Made by a program: the position numbers and the translations under genes. From assembly GCA_022843465.1 (NCBI GenBank), contig JALHNO010000011.1, positions 1-64,000 of the forward strand: a stretch of 64,000 nt of DNA. Reading direction: 5' to 3'. Shown here piece after piece: positions 9,248 to 18,962 of this stretch. The notes below the pieces were generated by a model, which searched no databases, had not been told where the DNA came from, and saw only the letters and a list, made by a program, of their open reading frames with translations. Numbering within the stretch: the first letter of the stretch is position 1; each line of letters opens with the position of its first letter. Origin of the DNA: Pseudomonadota bacterium (GTDB lineage Bacteria; Pseudomonadota; Gammaproteobacteria; Xanthomonadales; Ahniellaceae).

Positions 9248-12200
9248 TCATGCACTGAGCATTCCCTGGATTTCCTCTTCAGAGAGCGCCTCCAGCTCGC
9301 TGAGCATCGCATCCAGGCCGTCACCGCCTGCGACCTTGCCGTGCGCCGCGATGACCTGCGCAGCCTGCTCGCGTACGGTCAATGCCGAGAACAGTCCCTG
9401 CAGGCTGATGCCTGCCGCCAGCTGCTGCTTGACGCGCAGCGACACCTGGGTCAGCAGCAGCGAACTGCCGCCGAGTTCAAAGAAGTTGTCGTTTACGCCG
9501 ACCGGGTCGACCCCAAGCACCTCGGTCCAGATCGCGCAGAGTTGGCGCTCCACAAGCGTGTCTGGTGCGGCGTACTCGGAGCTGAGGGCGGCGCGATGAT
9601 CGCCGGCACTGCGCCGGTCAGCCTGCTCGAGCATGGCCGCCAACTGCGCCTGCTGCAGCTCGTCGAATTCCTGCAGCACCGTCGTCAGCGGCAACCGGGA
9701 GACAACCAGTCGCGGCAATGCCAGAACAAGCGCCTGCTCAAAAAGCGCGACCGCCTCGGCATTGGAAATCGACTCCCGCAGTCGGCGCTCATCCAGCGCG
9801 TCGCCGTTCGGGCCCAGCGCCATGCCGACCTCGCGCCAACTGCACCAATTCATCGAAGTGACCTGATAGGGAACCGTTTCCGCGTGCGCTTCCGCCCAGG
9901 CGTCCAGGTAGGCGTTGGCCGCGCAATAGCTGTACTTGCCAATGCCGCCCTTGAAGGCGTTCTGTGAGGAACACAGCAACATGCAACGCAGGCCGTCGCC
10001 GAACGCCGCGTGCAGGTGCGCAAGTGCAGCGACCTTCGCCGAGGCACCGCGTTGCAGCACTTCAGCCTGCAGGCCATGCAGGGTATGCATGTCGGCTACG
10101 CCGGCCGCATGGATAATGCCGTCGACGCGGCCGAACTGAGCGCGCACCCTCTCGGCCACGTAGCCGATCGAGGCGCGACTCGAAACATCTGCCGCAAGCA
10201 CCAGGATTTCGCCGCCGAGCGCCTCGATTTCGCGCAGCGCATTGATGGTCCGGGACGTGCGGTGACTGGCCGGCTGAGTTGCCAGCCATGCATTCCACTC
10301 CTGTCGCGCGGGAACCGGGGTGCGGCCGACCAGCACCAGCCGCGCCCGGCAGCGCTCGGCGAGATGACGCGCAAGCACCAGTCCGGCACCGCCGAGGCCG
10401 CCGGTGATCAGCCAGACCGCGCCCTCGGCCAGAAGGCCTGGCGTCAGCCCGGCGTCGACAGCATCGGCGTCGACAGCAGGCGCCTGCACCGGCAGAAATT
10501 CGCGCACATGGCGCCGACCGCCACGCCAGGCCACCAGCGGCTCCGGTAGACCCGCAAGGTGTTCGGCGATTACCGCGTCCGCCTGCGAACTCGCTGACCC
10601 TGGGCTCGCGCCGATATCGATATGGCAGCTGCGGGTTTCGGCACCTTCATGACTGGCTATGCGCAACGCAGCCCAGGCCGCCGCAGAGGCCGGCTCAACG
10701 GCTTCGCCGTTTTGCACGGCATAGCAGCCGCGCCCAATTGCGCTGATCCGCAGGGCACGGCCCGCTAGCGCCGGCGCCAGCGCTTCCAGCAGTCGCAGCA
10801 AGGGAAAGCCGTAGTCGGCCAGTTGCTGCATCGCGTCGTGCGTGCTGCGGTCCCGGCACCTCCACAGTGCGACAACATGGACAACCCTTGCTTCCGCCGT
10901 GATACCGGCGACATCAAGATCGCCGAACGGTTGTGTCTGCTCCAGATCGATGAACTCGTCGGCTGTATCCGTCCTGGGTCTCAGGGCCGGCGCCGCGCGG
11001 CGCAGTACCCGCAGGGCGACGCCTCGCGCCCGCAGACGCGACACCACCTGCTGTGACAGCTCATCATCATCAGCGAGTACGATCCAGGCAGTACTCCCCT
11101 CGCCGACACGCCCGCACAAAGGCAGTTGACGCCAGCTTGGTGCATGCAACTGCGCCGGGGCCGGCAGCGCCGATGCTTGCGGACGCGACGGCAAGCGTTG
11201 TGCAGCCGGATTCTCGATTTTCGGTTCGATCCAGTGCCGTCGACGCTGCAGTGGGTGACCGGGCAACGCGACCTTGCGTCGTGTCTGCTCGGGAAACAGT
11301 GCCCGGCTCGACAGTGACTGGCCAGTGGCCCAGAGTTCCGCAGCGGCTGCGAGCAGGACACGCAGATCGTCTGCTGGGCTGCCGGCATGGGGCGCGGATG
11401 CGGTGACACGACCTGCGGCTGCCGGAATCTGCCTGACCATTCCGGACAACACCTGGCCCGGTCCGACCTCCAGGAAATGGTAGTTGTCGGTGCCGCACAG
11501 CGTGGCAATGCCGTCCGCGAAGCGAACCGTGCGACGCACCTGAAGCGCCCAATACTCGGGGTCGCAGGCTTCTGCCGCTGTCAGGTAGCTGCCCGTTACG
11601 TTCGACACGATCGGCTGCGTGGGCGGCCTCGGCGCGGCCCGCCGAACCTGCTCGCGAAACTCTGCGAGCATGGGCTCCATGGCCATGGAATGGAAGGCGT
11701 GCCGGGCAGCAAGCCAGCGACTGCCTATCCCGCGCGACTCAAGCACATCGGCAACCAACTGCAGACGTTCCCTGCTGCCGGAGAGTACGCAGGCCTGCCC
11801 GGTATTGACGGCTGCCAGCTCGCAGTCCTCGGCCATCACATCGGCGAGCAGCGAGACCGGCGCGGAAACTGCGAGCATGGCGCCCGCTGCCATCGATTGC
11901 ATCAGGCGGCCACGCAGGCAAACCAGGGCCAGCGCCGCCTCAAGTTCGAACACGCCAGCCAGGGTCGCGGCAACGTACTCGCCAAGACTGTGGCCGATCA
12001 TCGCGACCGGTCGCAGACCCCAGGACAACCAGAGCTGCGCGTAGGCATACTCGACCGCGAACAGCACCGGCTGGGCGTTCACGGTATGCTCCAGCGCCGC
12101 CGCGTCGGCGTCTGCTGTCAGCCATGCTCTGGGTTCGATGCCGAACGGCTTCAGCAGGCTGGCGCAATGATCCAGGGCGCGGCGGAACACCGGCTCATCT

Positions 12201-13828
12201 TCATGGCAACGCTGCGCCATGCCAGGGTGTTGGGCACCCTGACCGGGGAACATGAATACAACGCCGGCGGCGCCGGTCTTGCGCTGCGCCGTGGGCGTCT
12301 GGCAGGCATCGATCAGCGCCTCGCGACTGTCGACGACGAACGCTCGCCGCCATTCATGATCGCGTCGGCCGACGGCAAGCGAATAGGCGATGTCCGCGAG
12401 TTCGTAATCCGGATTGCGAACCAGATGTGCCGCCAGCGTACGCTGCGCTTCAAGCAATGCCGACTCGCTCTTTGCCGACAACAGGATCGGCTGCAATTTC
12501 CGCAGTGCCGGTGTCGTCGGCTGCTCGCAAAACCCGCTCAGGATCGCGTGCGCATTGGTTCCGCCCATTCCGAAGGAGGACACGCCGGCGATGCGCCGGG
12601 CTGCGGCAGTGTCCCAGTCACGCAATTCGGTATTGACGAAAAACGGACTTCGCTCAAGTTGCAGCGCAGGGTTGGCGCGGGTGAAGTGCAGACTGGGCGG
12701 AATGCGGCCGTGATGGATCGAGAGTGCGGTCTTGATGAATGCCGCAACTCCGGCACCCGCGCCCATGTGTCCCAGATTGGATTTCAGCGATCCGATCGGG
12801 CAGTAGCCACGGCGTTCGGTCTGCAGGCGGAAAGCTTCGGTAAGCGCCGCAATCTCGATTGGATCCCCGAGTGGCGTTGCCGTACCATGGGCCTCGATAT
12901 AGCCGACTTCGTCTGGATGCACCCCGGCCATGGCCTGTGCCTCGGCAATTGCCACGGCTTGCCCACGCACACTTGGAGCGGAGTAGCCCACCTTGTCGTT
13001 GCCGTCGTTGCACAACGCGCTTGCGCGCAGTACTGCAACAATGCGGTCGCCGTCAGCAAGCGCGTCCTGCAACCTGCGCAGGACGACCACCCCGACACCA
13101 TTGCCACTGACCGTCCCGGCAGCGTCAACGTCAAAGGTACGGCAGTGACCATCCGGCGAGTGGATGCCACCTTCGTGATACCAGTAACCGCAGTCATGCT
13201 CGACCGACACCTGGGCGCCGCCGGCAATGGCGACGTCGCACTCGAAGTCGAGCAGACTCTTGCGCGCCAGATGAATCGCAACCAGCGAGGTAGAGCAGGC
13301 GGTGGCTACGCTGATTGCCGGTCCTTGCAGGTTCAACCGGTAGGCAATCTGGGTGGCGGCAAACGTATTGTCATTGCCGAACTGCACGGTGCGGGCGCCA
13401 ATCGTCTGCGCCAGTTCCGGATTGCTGGCCAGGTTCATGAAAAGGTAGTTGCTTTGGCCGACGCCAACAAAGGTGCCGACCCGACCGGCCAGCTTGTCGA
13501 CAGCGCAGCCGGCATCCTCGAGCGCACGATGCGCGCATTCAAGCAGCATGCGCTGCTGGGGACCACAGACTTCAGCCTCGCGCGGCGTGAAATCGAAGAA
13601 CGCGGCATCGAACAGCTCGATGCCGTCGAACTGGGCGCCAGCGCGCACATAGTCCGGGTGATCAACCTGCTCTGCTGGCACACCACGCGCGATCAGCTCG
13701 TCACGGCTGAATCGGCGAATCCCGCTGCGACCGGCACAGAGGTCATTCCAGAGTGTGTCAACGTCATCACTGCCGGCAAAACGGCCGGCCATGCCGGTGA
13801 CGGCAATCCACTGCTCCTGGTCAGGCAT
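9248..13828 (-). CDS. Type I PKS module KS-AT-KR-ACP
   Basis: This 1526-residue module adds one malonyl unit and reduces the beta-keto group. The KS (about 8-430) has the catalytic triad Cys178, His314 (EAHGTAT) and His354 (SNLGH). The AT (about 523-830) has GHSLG (Ser614) and AFHS at 711-714, the malonyl-CoA signature. The KR (about 1000-1390) has the TGGLGGAG cofactor loop and the catalytic Ser1287/8, Tyr1301 and Asn1305; no LDD motif is seen. The ACP Ser lies in LGGSSLL near 1456. No DH, ER or TE is present, so the product is a beta-hydroxy unit. The frame is open further upstream, but the ATG at 13828 overlaps the end of the upstream NRPS gene by 8 bp and begins directly at the KS edge, so it was chosen as start. 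Confidence 0.93.
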   Translation of the reverse strand: MPDQEQWIAVTGMAGRFAGSDDVDTLWNDLCAGRSGIRRFSRDELIARGVPAEQVDHPDYVRAGAQFDGIELFDAAFFDFTPREAEVCGPQQRMLLECAHRALEDAGCAVDKLAGRVGTFVGVGQSNYLFMNLASNPELAQTIGARTVQFGNDNTFAATQIAYRLNLQGPAISVATACSTSLVAIHLARKSLLDFECDVAIAGGAQVSVEHDCGYWYHEGGIHSPDGHCRTFDVDAAGTVSGNGVGVVVLRRLQDALADGDRIVAVLRASALCNDGNDKVGYSAPSVRGQAVAIAEAQAMAGVHPDEVGYIEAHGTATPLGDPIEIAALTEAFRLQTERRGYCPIGSLKSNLGHMGAGAGVAAFIKTALSIHHGRIPPSLHFTRANPALQLERSPFFVNTELRDWDTAAARRIAGVSSFGMGGTNAHAILSGFCEQPTTPALRKLQPILLSAKSESALLEAQRTLAAHLVRNPDYELADIAYSLAVGRRDHEWRRAFVVDSREALIDACQTPTAQRKTGAAGVVFMFPGQGAQHPGMAQRCHEDEPVFRRALDHCASLLKPFGIEPRAWLTADADAAALEHTVNAQPVLFAVEYAYAQLWLSWGLRPVAMIGHSLGEYVAATLAGVFELEAALALVCLRGRLMQSMAAGAMLAVSAPVSLLADVMAEDCELAAVNTGQACVLSGSRERLQLVADVLESRGIGSRWLAARHAFHSMAMEPMLAEFREQVRRAAPRPPTQPIVSNVTGSYLTAAEACDPEYWALQVRRTVRFADGIATLCGTDNYHFLEVGPGQVLSGMVRQIPAAAGRVTASAPHAGSPADDLRVLLAAAAELWATGQSLSSRALFPEQTRRKVALPGHPLQRRRHWIEPKIENPAAQRLPSRPQASALPAPAQLHAPSWRQLPLCGRVGEGSTAWIVLADDDELSQQVVSRLRARGVALRVLRRAAPALRPRTDTADEFIDLEQTQPFGDLDVAGITAEARVVHVVALWRCRDRSTHDAMQQLADYGFPLLRLLEALAPALAGRALRISAIGRGCYAVQNGEAVEPASAAAWAALRIASHEGAETRSCHIDIGASPGSASSQADAVIAEHLAGLPEPLVAWRGGRRHVREFLPVQAPAVDADAVDAGLTPGLLAEGAVWLITGGLGGAGLVLARHLAERCRARLVLVGRTPVPARQEWNAWLATQPASHRTSRTINALREIEALGGEILVLAADVSSRASIGYVAERVRAQFGRVDGIIHAAGVADMHTLHGLQAEVLQRGASAKVAALAHLHAAFGDGLRCMLLCSSQNAFKGGIGKYSYCAANAYLDAWAEAHAETVPYQVTSMNWCSWREVGMALGPNGDALDERRLRESISNAEAVALFEQALVLALPRLVVSRLPLTTVLQEFDELQQAQLAAMLEQADRRSAGDHRAALSSEYAAPDTLVERQLCAIWTEVLGVDPVGVNDNFFELGGSSLLLTQVSLRVKQQLAAGISLQGLFSALTVREQAAQVIAAHGKVAGGDGLDAMLSELEALSEEEIQGMLSA

Positions 13829-16800
13829 CGACGGCTTCTCCGGTACGCGCGCTGCCCGGGCGGCGTTGCCTGGTTCGCTGCCCCACCGCTGCCAGCGCGC
13901 TGGCAGTTGAGGATGCACCGCGCAGATGCTCGGCCAGCTTGGCAATCGTTGGATACTTGAACAGGTCGAGCACACTGAGTTCATGCTCGAACAGCTTTTT
14001 CAGACGACCATGCGCCTGGATGATGAGCAGCGAGTTGCCGCCGAGCTCAAAGAAATTGTCGTCTCGCCCCACCCGCTCGCGTTTCAGCAGATCTGCCCAG
14101 ACCTCGGCGATGCGACGCTCGGTCTCGGAAGCCGGCGCCACATGCGCGGTGACGGCAACCTGCGCCGCCAGCTGGGGCAGTCCGCGTCGATCCAGCTTGC
14201 CGTTGGCCGTCAGCGGAAGCTGACTCGTCAGCTGCCACAGGGCCGGACGCATCGCTTCCGGCAACTGTGCAGCGGCACGTGCCGCACAGTCCGCGATGTC
14301 GCGGGCACCGACGACGTAGGCGACCAGGCGCGCGCTACCGTCGCTGCCGGTCTGGACCGCGACGGCGGCAGCCGACACGCCGGGAAAGCCGCGGATCACG
14401 CCCTCGATCTCACCCAGCTCAATCCGGTGCCCACGCAGCTTGACCTGCTGGTCGCTGCGCCCGAGATACTGCACCTCGGTGGCAGCGGTGAACCGCGCGC
14501 GATCGCCGGTGCGATACATGCGGCTACCTGCAACTTCTGCAAACGGGTCGGGTACAAATCGTTCCGCTGTCTGGCGGGGATCGCCGAGGTAGCCGCGCGC
14601 CAGTCCGCTGCCGCCGAGATACAGTTCGCCGACTGCGCCGGGTGGCTGCAACTGTAGCCCGCCGCTGAGCAGATAGGCGCTGCGGTTCGCCATCGGGGTG
14701 CCGATCGCGATCGTCCGCGCCGCGGTCAGCTCGCACGACAGCGCGCCGACCGTGGTCTCGGTGGGTCCATAGTGATTGATGATCCGGCAGTCGGCGAGCG
14801 AACGAACCTGCGCTAGCAGTTGCGGGGACGGGCTCTCGCCACCGAGCACCAGGCACTGCCTCGGCAGCAGTGCGCGCGTTGCCGAAGCTGCCAGCAAGGC
14901 TTCCAGATGCGAGGGAACGATCTTGAGCATGTCCACTGGCCGGCGCACCAGCTCGTCATGCAACGCGTGGGCGTCGAGCATGAGTGCCTCGGGCAGCATG
15001 CGCAGCGCATGGCCACCGCAAATGGCGCCAAACAGCGCCGTGTGACCCAGATCAGCGGCGGCGGTGGCCAGCGAGGCTAGCTCGCAGACGCCGGATAACC
15101 CGAGCCGAGGCAGCACGCTGTCGACATACTCGACAATTGCGGCGTGTGGGACACCGACACCCTTCGGGACCCCGGTCGAACCGGAGGTGAAAATCACATA
15201 GGCCAGTTGCTCGGGAGTGACCTCCACATCCGGCGCGCGCGCTGGGAACTCCACGATCTCGTCCCAGTCGCGGTCGATCGAGACGATGCCGCGAGTGCCA
15301 TCGCCGGCGACACGCTCCAGCATCGCCTGTTCGGTCACCACCAGATCGACGCCGGCCGCAGCCAGCACCTGCTCGATTCTAGACTCCGGCCAGTCGCCAT
15401 CGATCGGCACATAGGCTGCCCCGGCCTTGAGAATGGCAAGCAGGCCAATCACGAATCTGGAGTTGCGTTGCGTACACAGACCAACGCGGGCTTCAGCAGC
15501 AACGCCAGACTGGCGCAGGCAGTGTGCAAGCCGGTTTGCCGCCACGTCCAGCTCGGCCGCGGTCATCATGGTCTCACCGAACACCAGCGCGAGCCGTCCG
15601 GGATCCGCTGCCGCGTTCGCCGCGAAACGCGCTGCCACGGTCTCGGAGACACGCCCGACCACTGGCCCGCGCGCGGCAGCCAGCAGGCCGCACTTTGCCT
15701 CGGGCGACATGAGACACAGGGAACCGACCGCCGCGTCCGCGTCTTCAAGCATCTTCTGCAACAGTTGCTGCAGCTGTGCAAGCAACTGCTCGACCGCTGC
15801 ACGTGCGTAGCGGGCGCCGTCGTACTTGAACTGCAGCAGCAACTTTTCGCCGGGCATGACCATCAGCGTCAGCGGATAGTTGTTGTACGAGAAGCTGGTC
15901 AGCGGCTGTGCCGACAGCGTCGTTGCACTGCCAGGGTTTGCTGCGATCGGATAGTTGTCGAACACCAGCAGACTGTCGAACAGAGCGCCGCGGGCGGCCG
16001 CTGGCGCCAGCGATTGAATCTCGACCAGCGGCACAAACTCGAAATCGGCGCGATCACTATTGAACTGCTGAAGGTTCCGCAGCCAGTCGCCCACACGCTG
16101 ACAGGGATCGATCTCGATTGTCATCGGCAGCGAGTTGATGAATGGTCCGACAATCGACTCCACTCCGGGGAGCTGATGTGGCCGCCCCGACACGGTGACG
16201 CCAAAAGTGACAGCATCGTGACCGGCGTAGCGGGAAAGCAGCAACGCCCAGGCCGCCTGAAAAACACAGTTCAATGTGACATGCTGACTGCGCGCAAACG
16301 TATCGAGCCCCTGCCTGAGTTCGGCGGCAGCCACTACGGCATGCGACTGCAGGTCTTCGACCCGGCGCGGGGCAGCGTCCTGGCCAGAGTCGCCGATCAA
16401 GGGCAGCGGCGTACGCTCCTCAAAGCCCTGAAGCTGGCGGGTCCAGAAGTCGCGCGCGGCGCCCGCGTCCTGGGCGCCCAGCCAACGGACATAGTCCTGG
16501 TAACCGCGTGCCCGCGGCAGATCCGGCTTTTGGCCGTTGCACAACGCGTCATAGCAATGCATCACATCGCGCAACACAAGCGGACCGGACCAGCCATCCA
16601 GCAATACATGGTGACGGGTCCAGACGAAGTACCAGCTGTCTGCGCTGCGCCGGATCAGCTGCAAGCGCATCAGCGGCGCCTTGGCAAAATCAAAACCGCG
16701 CTGTTGCTCCGATCGCAGCAACTGATCCAACGCTGCATCCCGGGCAGCGTCGTCCAGACCGCTCCAGTCGAGCTCGACGGGCGAAAGCACAACGTCCTTG

Positions 16801-17066
16801 AGCACCACCTGCACCGGCTGCTCGGTATCCAGCCGCACAAACAACGTGCGAAAAACCGGATGGCACCGGATCACTTCTTCCCATGCGCCCCAGAATGCTG
16901 TGCGGTCGAACCGGCCGGACAGCAGCAGACTGTCCTGCAGCACATAGACACCCGAGCCCGGCGCCAGCAGTGAATGGAAGATCATGCCGCGCTGCACACC
17001 GGTAACCGGGTACATGGCTTCAATCTGCTGCTTGATGTTGCCGTTGGCGTTCGCGTTCATTGTCAT
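13821..17066 (-). CDS. NRPS module C-A-T, predicted aspartate
   Basis: This NRPS of about 1080 residues has a C domain (about 18-460), an A domain (about 480-970) and a T domain (LGGNSLLIIQA). The C domain opens with YPVTGVQRGMIFHSL and has HHVLLDG (His152-Gly158). That opening resembles D-amino-acid-accepting C domains such as tyrocidine TycB1, which fits a position after an epimerising module. The A-domain code by eye is D-L-T-K-V-G-H-V-G, the standard aspartate code. A SyrP-like hydroxylase gene lies directly upstream (175 bp gap), so the residue may become beta-hydroxyaspartate. ATGs occur at 17066 and 17060; AAGGA sits 5 nt before the second, which may be the true start. The C-terminal tail is rich in Arg/Gln and precedes a KS protein, suggesting a T-to-KS docking element. 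Confidence 0.93.
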   Translation of the reverse strand: MTMNANANGNIKQQIEAMYPVTGVQRGMIFHSLLAPGSGVYVLQDSLLLSGRFDRTAFWGAWEEVIRCHPVFRTLFVRLDTEQPVQVVLKDVVLSPVELDWSGLDDAARDAALDQLLRSEQQRGFDFAKAPLMRLQLIRRSADSWYFVWTRHHVLLDGWSGPLVLRDVMHCYDALCNGQKPDLPRARGYQDYVRWLGAQDAGAARDFWTRQLQGFEERTPLPLIGDSGQDAAPRRVEDLQSHAVVAAAELRQGLDTFARSQHVTLNCVFQAAWALLLSRYAGHDAVTFGVTVSGRPHQLPGVESIVGPFINSLPMTIEIDPCQRVGDWLRNLQQFNSDRADFEFVPLVEIQSLAPAAARGALFDSLLVFDNYPIAANPGSATTLSAQPLTSFSYNNYPLTLMVMPGEKLLLQFKYDGARYARAAVEQLLAQLQQLLQKMLEDADAAVGSLCLMSPEAKCGLLAAARGPVVGRVSETVAARFAANAAADPGRLALVFGETMMTAAELDVAANRLAHCLRQSGVAAEARVGLCTQRNSRFVIGLLAILKAGAAYVPIDGDWPESRIEQVLAAAGVDLVVTEQAMLERVAGDGTRGIVSIDRDWDEIVEFPARAPDVEVTPEQLAYVIFTSGSTGVPKGVGVPHAAIVEYVDSVLPRLGLSGVCELASLATAAADLGHTALFGAICGGHALRMLPEALMLDAHALHDELVRRPVDMLKIVPSHLEALLAASATRALLPRQCLVLGGESPSPQLLAQVRSLADCRIINHYGPTETTVGALSCELTAARTIAIGTPMANRSAYLLSGGLQLQPPGAVGELYLGGSGLARGYLGDPRQTAERFVPDPFAEVAGSRMYRTGDRARFTAATEVQYLGRSDQQVKLRGHRIELGEIEGVIRGFPGVSAAAVAVQTGSDGSARLVAYVVGARDIADCAARAAAQLPEAMRPALWQLTSQLPLTANGKLDRRGLPQLAAQVAVTAHVAPASETERRIAEVWADLLKRERVGRDDNFFELGGNSLLIIQAHGRLKKLFEHELSVLDLFKYPTIAKLAEHLRGASSTASALAAVGQRTRQRRPGSARTGEAVDA

Positions 17067-17241
17067 CCTTGTTCGTAGCGGTCAGTGCAGCCACTGCTGC
17101 CGTGGCTCCGGGACTCGCCTGCAACGACCCGGCCACAGCGCCAGCTCTGCCATGGATCGCCCTGGATGTCCGCGAACACAAGGCCAGCCCAAACCCGCGC
17201 CGATCCTGCGCAAGGTGGGAGAGCGAAAGGCATGGCCGCTG

Positions 17242-18231
17242 TCACTGGATCATTCCCACCAATACCTTGCGTTCGCCGGCAAACGGACGGCGGCCATGTG
17301 CGGCGAGCACGTTGTCGACCAGCAGCAGATCGCCGGCGCGCCAGGGCCGCGCCACGGTCTCAGCGTCATAGGCCGCGCGGATCTCGGCCAGCGCGTCGGC
17401 ATCGATCTCGCTGCCGTCGCCGTAATAGGCATTGCGCGGCCAGTCCGACTGCGGAATGCCTGACACCAGGGCGCAACGGACCTGTTCACCCAGTGCCGAA
17501 ACATGGAAGAGATGCGCCTGGTTGAACCACACCTCTTCGCCGGACACCGGGTGTGTCAGGATCGCCTGACAGGTTTCCTCGGTACGCAGTCCGCCGTCCG
17601 GCTTCCACTCATAGGCGATGCCGCGATCACGACAGAACGTCTCGACCTCGGCGGGTACGCTGGTCTGGAATACATCCTGCCAGGGCAGGTCGAGGCAGCC
17701 GTAGTTGCGCACGTAGCGAACCCCATCGCGCTGGAAACGCTCGCGAACACGCGGACTGATGCGCGCGAGCACGCGCCTGCTGTCGGCGACCGTGGTCTCG
17801 CCGCCGCGCAGTCCCGGCTGTACGCAAAAAAAGAACACGCGGCCTGGCCACATGCTGGTGTAGGCATTCTCGTTGTGCAGCGGGATCGTTTCGTCCGGCG
17901 GGTACTCCGTCGACGTATAGATGCGTCCCTTGACCTGGCTGCGTGGTGTCGAGCGATTGGTGTACTCGAGCAGTTCACGCCGGTACATCGCCGCGATGAG
18001 TTGCTCGAAGTGGGCACTGCCATTGATCTTGAAGCCCTGCAGAACAACCGCACCATGACGCGCCAGCAGCGCCTCGACGCCGGCGGCATTGTCTGCTGCC
18101 CAGCGCACCGGATCGACGGCTGGACCGAGGCAGCGGATCAATACCGGCAAGCTGTGTTCAGCATCCGGCAGAGTGACCTCAACATCCGCGTCGACCAGAT
18201 CACTGGCACAGTTCGAAATTACGACGCTCAT
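17242..18231 (-). CDS. SyrP/TauD-like Fe(II)/2-oxoglutarate-dependent aspartate beta-hydroxylase
   Basis: This 329-residue member of the TauD/SyrP family hydroxylates C-beta, usually of an amino acid held on an NRPS carrier domain. The iron ligands are visible as His119-x-Glu121 (LHNENAY) and distal His312 (AHGRRPF), with Arg321 (GERKVLV) placed to bind 2-oxoglutarate. The frame extends upstream to 18264, but the ATG at 18231 forms an ATGA overlap with the PPTase stop and was chosen. The next gene downstream is an NRPS with an aspartate code, so carrier-bound Asp is the likely substrate. It is a paralogue of the protein at 28304-29287; both share the NRSTPR, GRIYTSTEYP and FNQAHLFHVS segments. 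Confidence 0.9.
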   Translation of the reverse strand: MSVVISNCASDLVDADVEVTLPDAEHSLPVLIRCLGPAVDPVRWAADNAAGVEALLARHGAVVLQGFKINGSAHFEQLIAAMYRRELLEYTNRSTPRSQVKGRIYTSTEYPPDETIPLHNENAYTSMWPGRVFFFCVQPGLRGGETTVADSRRVLARISPRVRERFQRDGVRYVRNYGCLDLPWQDVFQTSVPAEVETFCRDRGIAYEWKPDGGLRTEETCQAILTHPVSGEEVWFNQAHLFHVSALGEQVRCALVSGIPQSDWPRNAYYGDGSEIDADALAEIRAAYDAETVARPWRAGDLLLVDNVLAAHGRRPFAGERKVLVGMIQ

Positions 18232-18962
18232 CGGCGCCCTCCTTCGTTGATGGGTTCGTCGCACAACTGGAACACCCTGATCGCGCAGGCCTCGCTGGCC
18301 GCAAGCGCGGCCATGTAGCCGGGTGGCGCTGGCACATCGACAATCAGTGGCGCCCGCTCAGGGGACCGCAACGAGGCACCATCGATGTCGATGTGGCTAC
18401 CGCGCCAGTTGGGCAGCGGCTTCGCCGCGTCCGGCACCTGAACCCGAACCGGGGCCAGCTGAAACCCCAGCCCCAACTGCTTCATCACGGCTTCCTTGCG
18501 TGTCCAGGTTCGATAGAACGCGTCACGACTGCCAATGTGCTCGGCCGGATGCGCGACGGCATCGAGCAGTTCGCGATAGTTGACAGTCGGGTCGATGCGC
18601 TCACAGTCGACACCGACTTCGGCCCTGGCGATCGCCATCGCCACCCAGTTGGCGGAATGCGAAAGATTGAAGGTGAGTTCGGCATTGCCGATGCGCGGCT
18701 TGTCGTAGGTGCCGATGACAAAGTCGATGTCCGCCGGCGGGCAACCCAGGTAGCTGGACAGGATGGCACGCTTGCCCGCGTGGCAGACTCGAAACCTGTC
18801 GCGCAGCAGAGGAGTGGCAAAGCGCGCGCAACGCGCGCGCTCGGTTTCATTGAGCGTGTCGGCAAACGACATCGCATCGCTGTCGAAGAAATAGACGTCT
18901 ACCTGCGCCGTAGTCAGGGCGCCGGAAAGTGCGGGAACGTCAGACAGGACGATGCGTTCCAT
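18228..18962 (-). CDS. Sfp-type 4'-phosphopantetheinyl transferase
   Basis: This 244-residue enzyme transfers phosphopantetheine from CoA to the conserved Ser of carrier domains. It shows the family motifs: the NLSHSANW segment (99-106), the Mg2+-binding GVDCERID (Asp119, Glu121) and the WTRKEAVMK motif (Trp153, Lys156-Glu157-Ala158). Its length is typical of broad-range Sfp-type enzymes. It is translationally coupled on both sides: its ATG overlaps the upstream NRPS stop as TGATG, and its own stop overlaps the hydroxylase start as ATGA. Its place inside the operon indicates that it primes the T, ACP and PCP domains encoded here. Confidence 0.93.
   Translation of the reverse strand: MERIVLSDVPALSGALTTAQVDVYFFDSDAMSFADTLNETERARCARFATPLLRDRFRVCHAGKRAILSSYLGCPPADIDFVIGTYDKPRIGNAELTFNLSHSANWVAMAIARAEVGVDCERIDPTVNYRELLDAVAHPAEHIGSRDAFYRTWTRKEAVMKQLGLGFQLAPVRVQVPDAAKPLPNWRGSHIDIDGASLRSPERAPLIVDVPAPPGYMAALAASEACAIRVFQLCDEPINEGGRR

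Noticed and set aside
11387-13960. 857-codon plus-strand open frame
   Set aside because: Antisense to the KS-AT of the minus-arm PKS; the translation has no recognisable motif.
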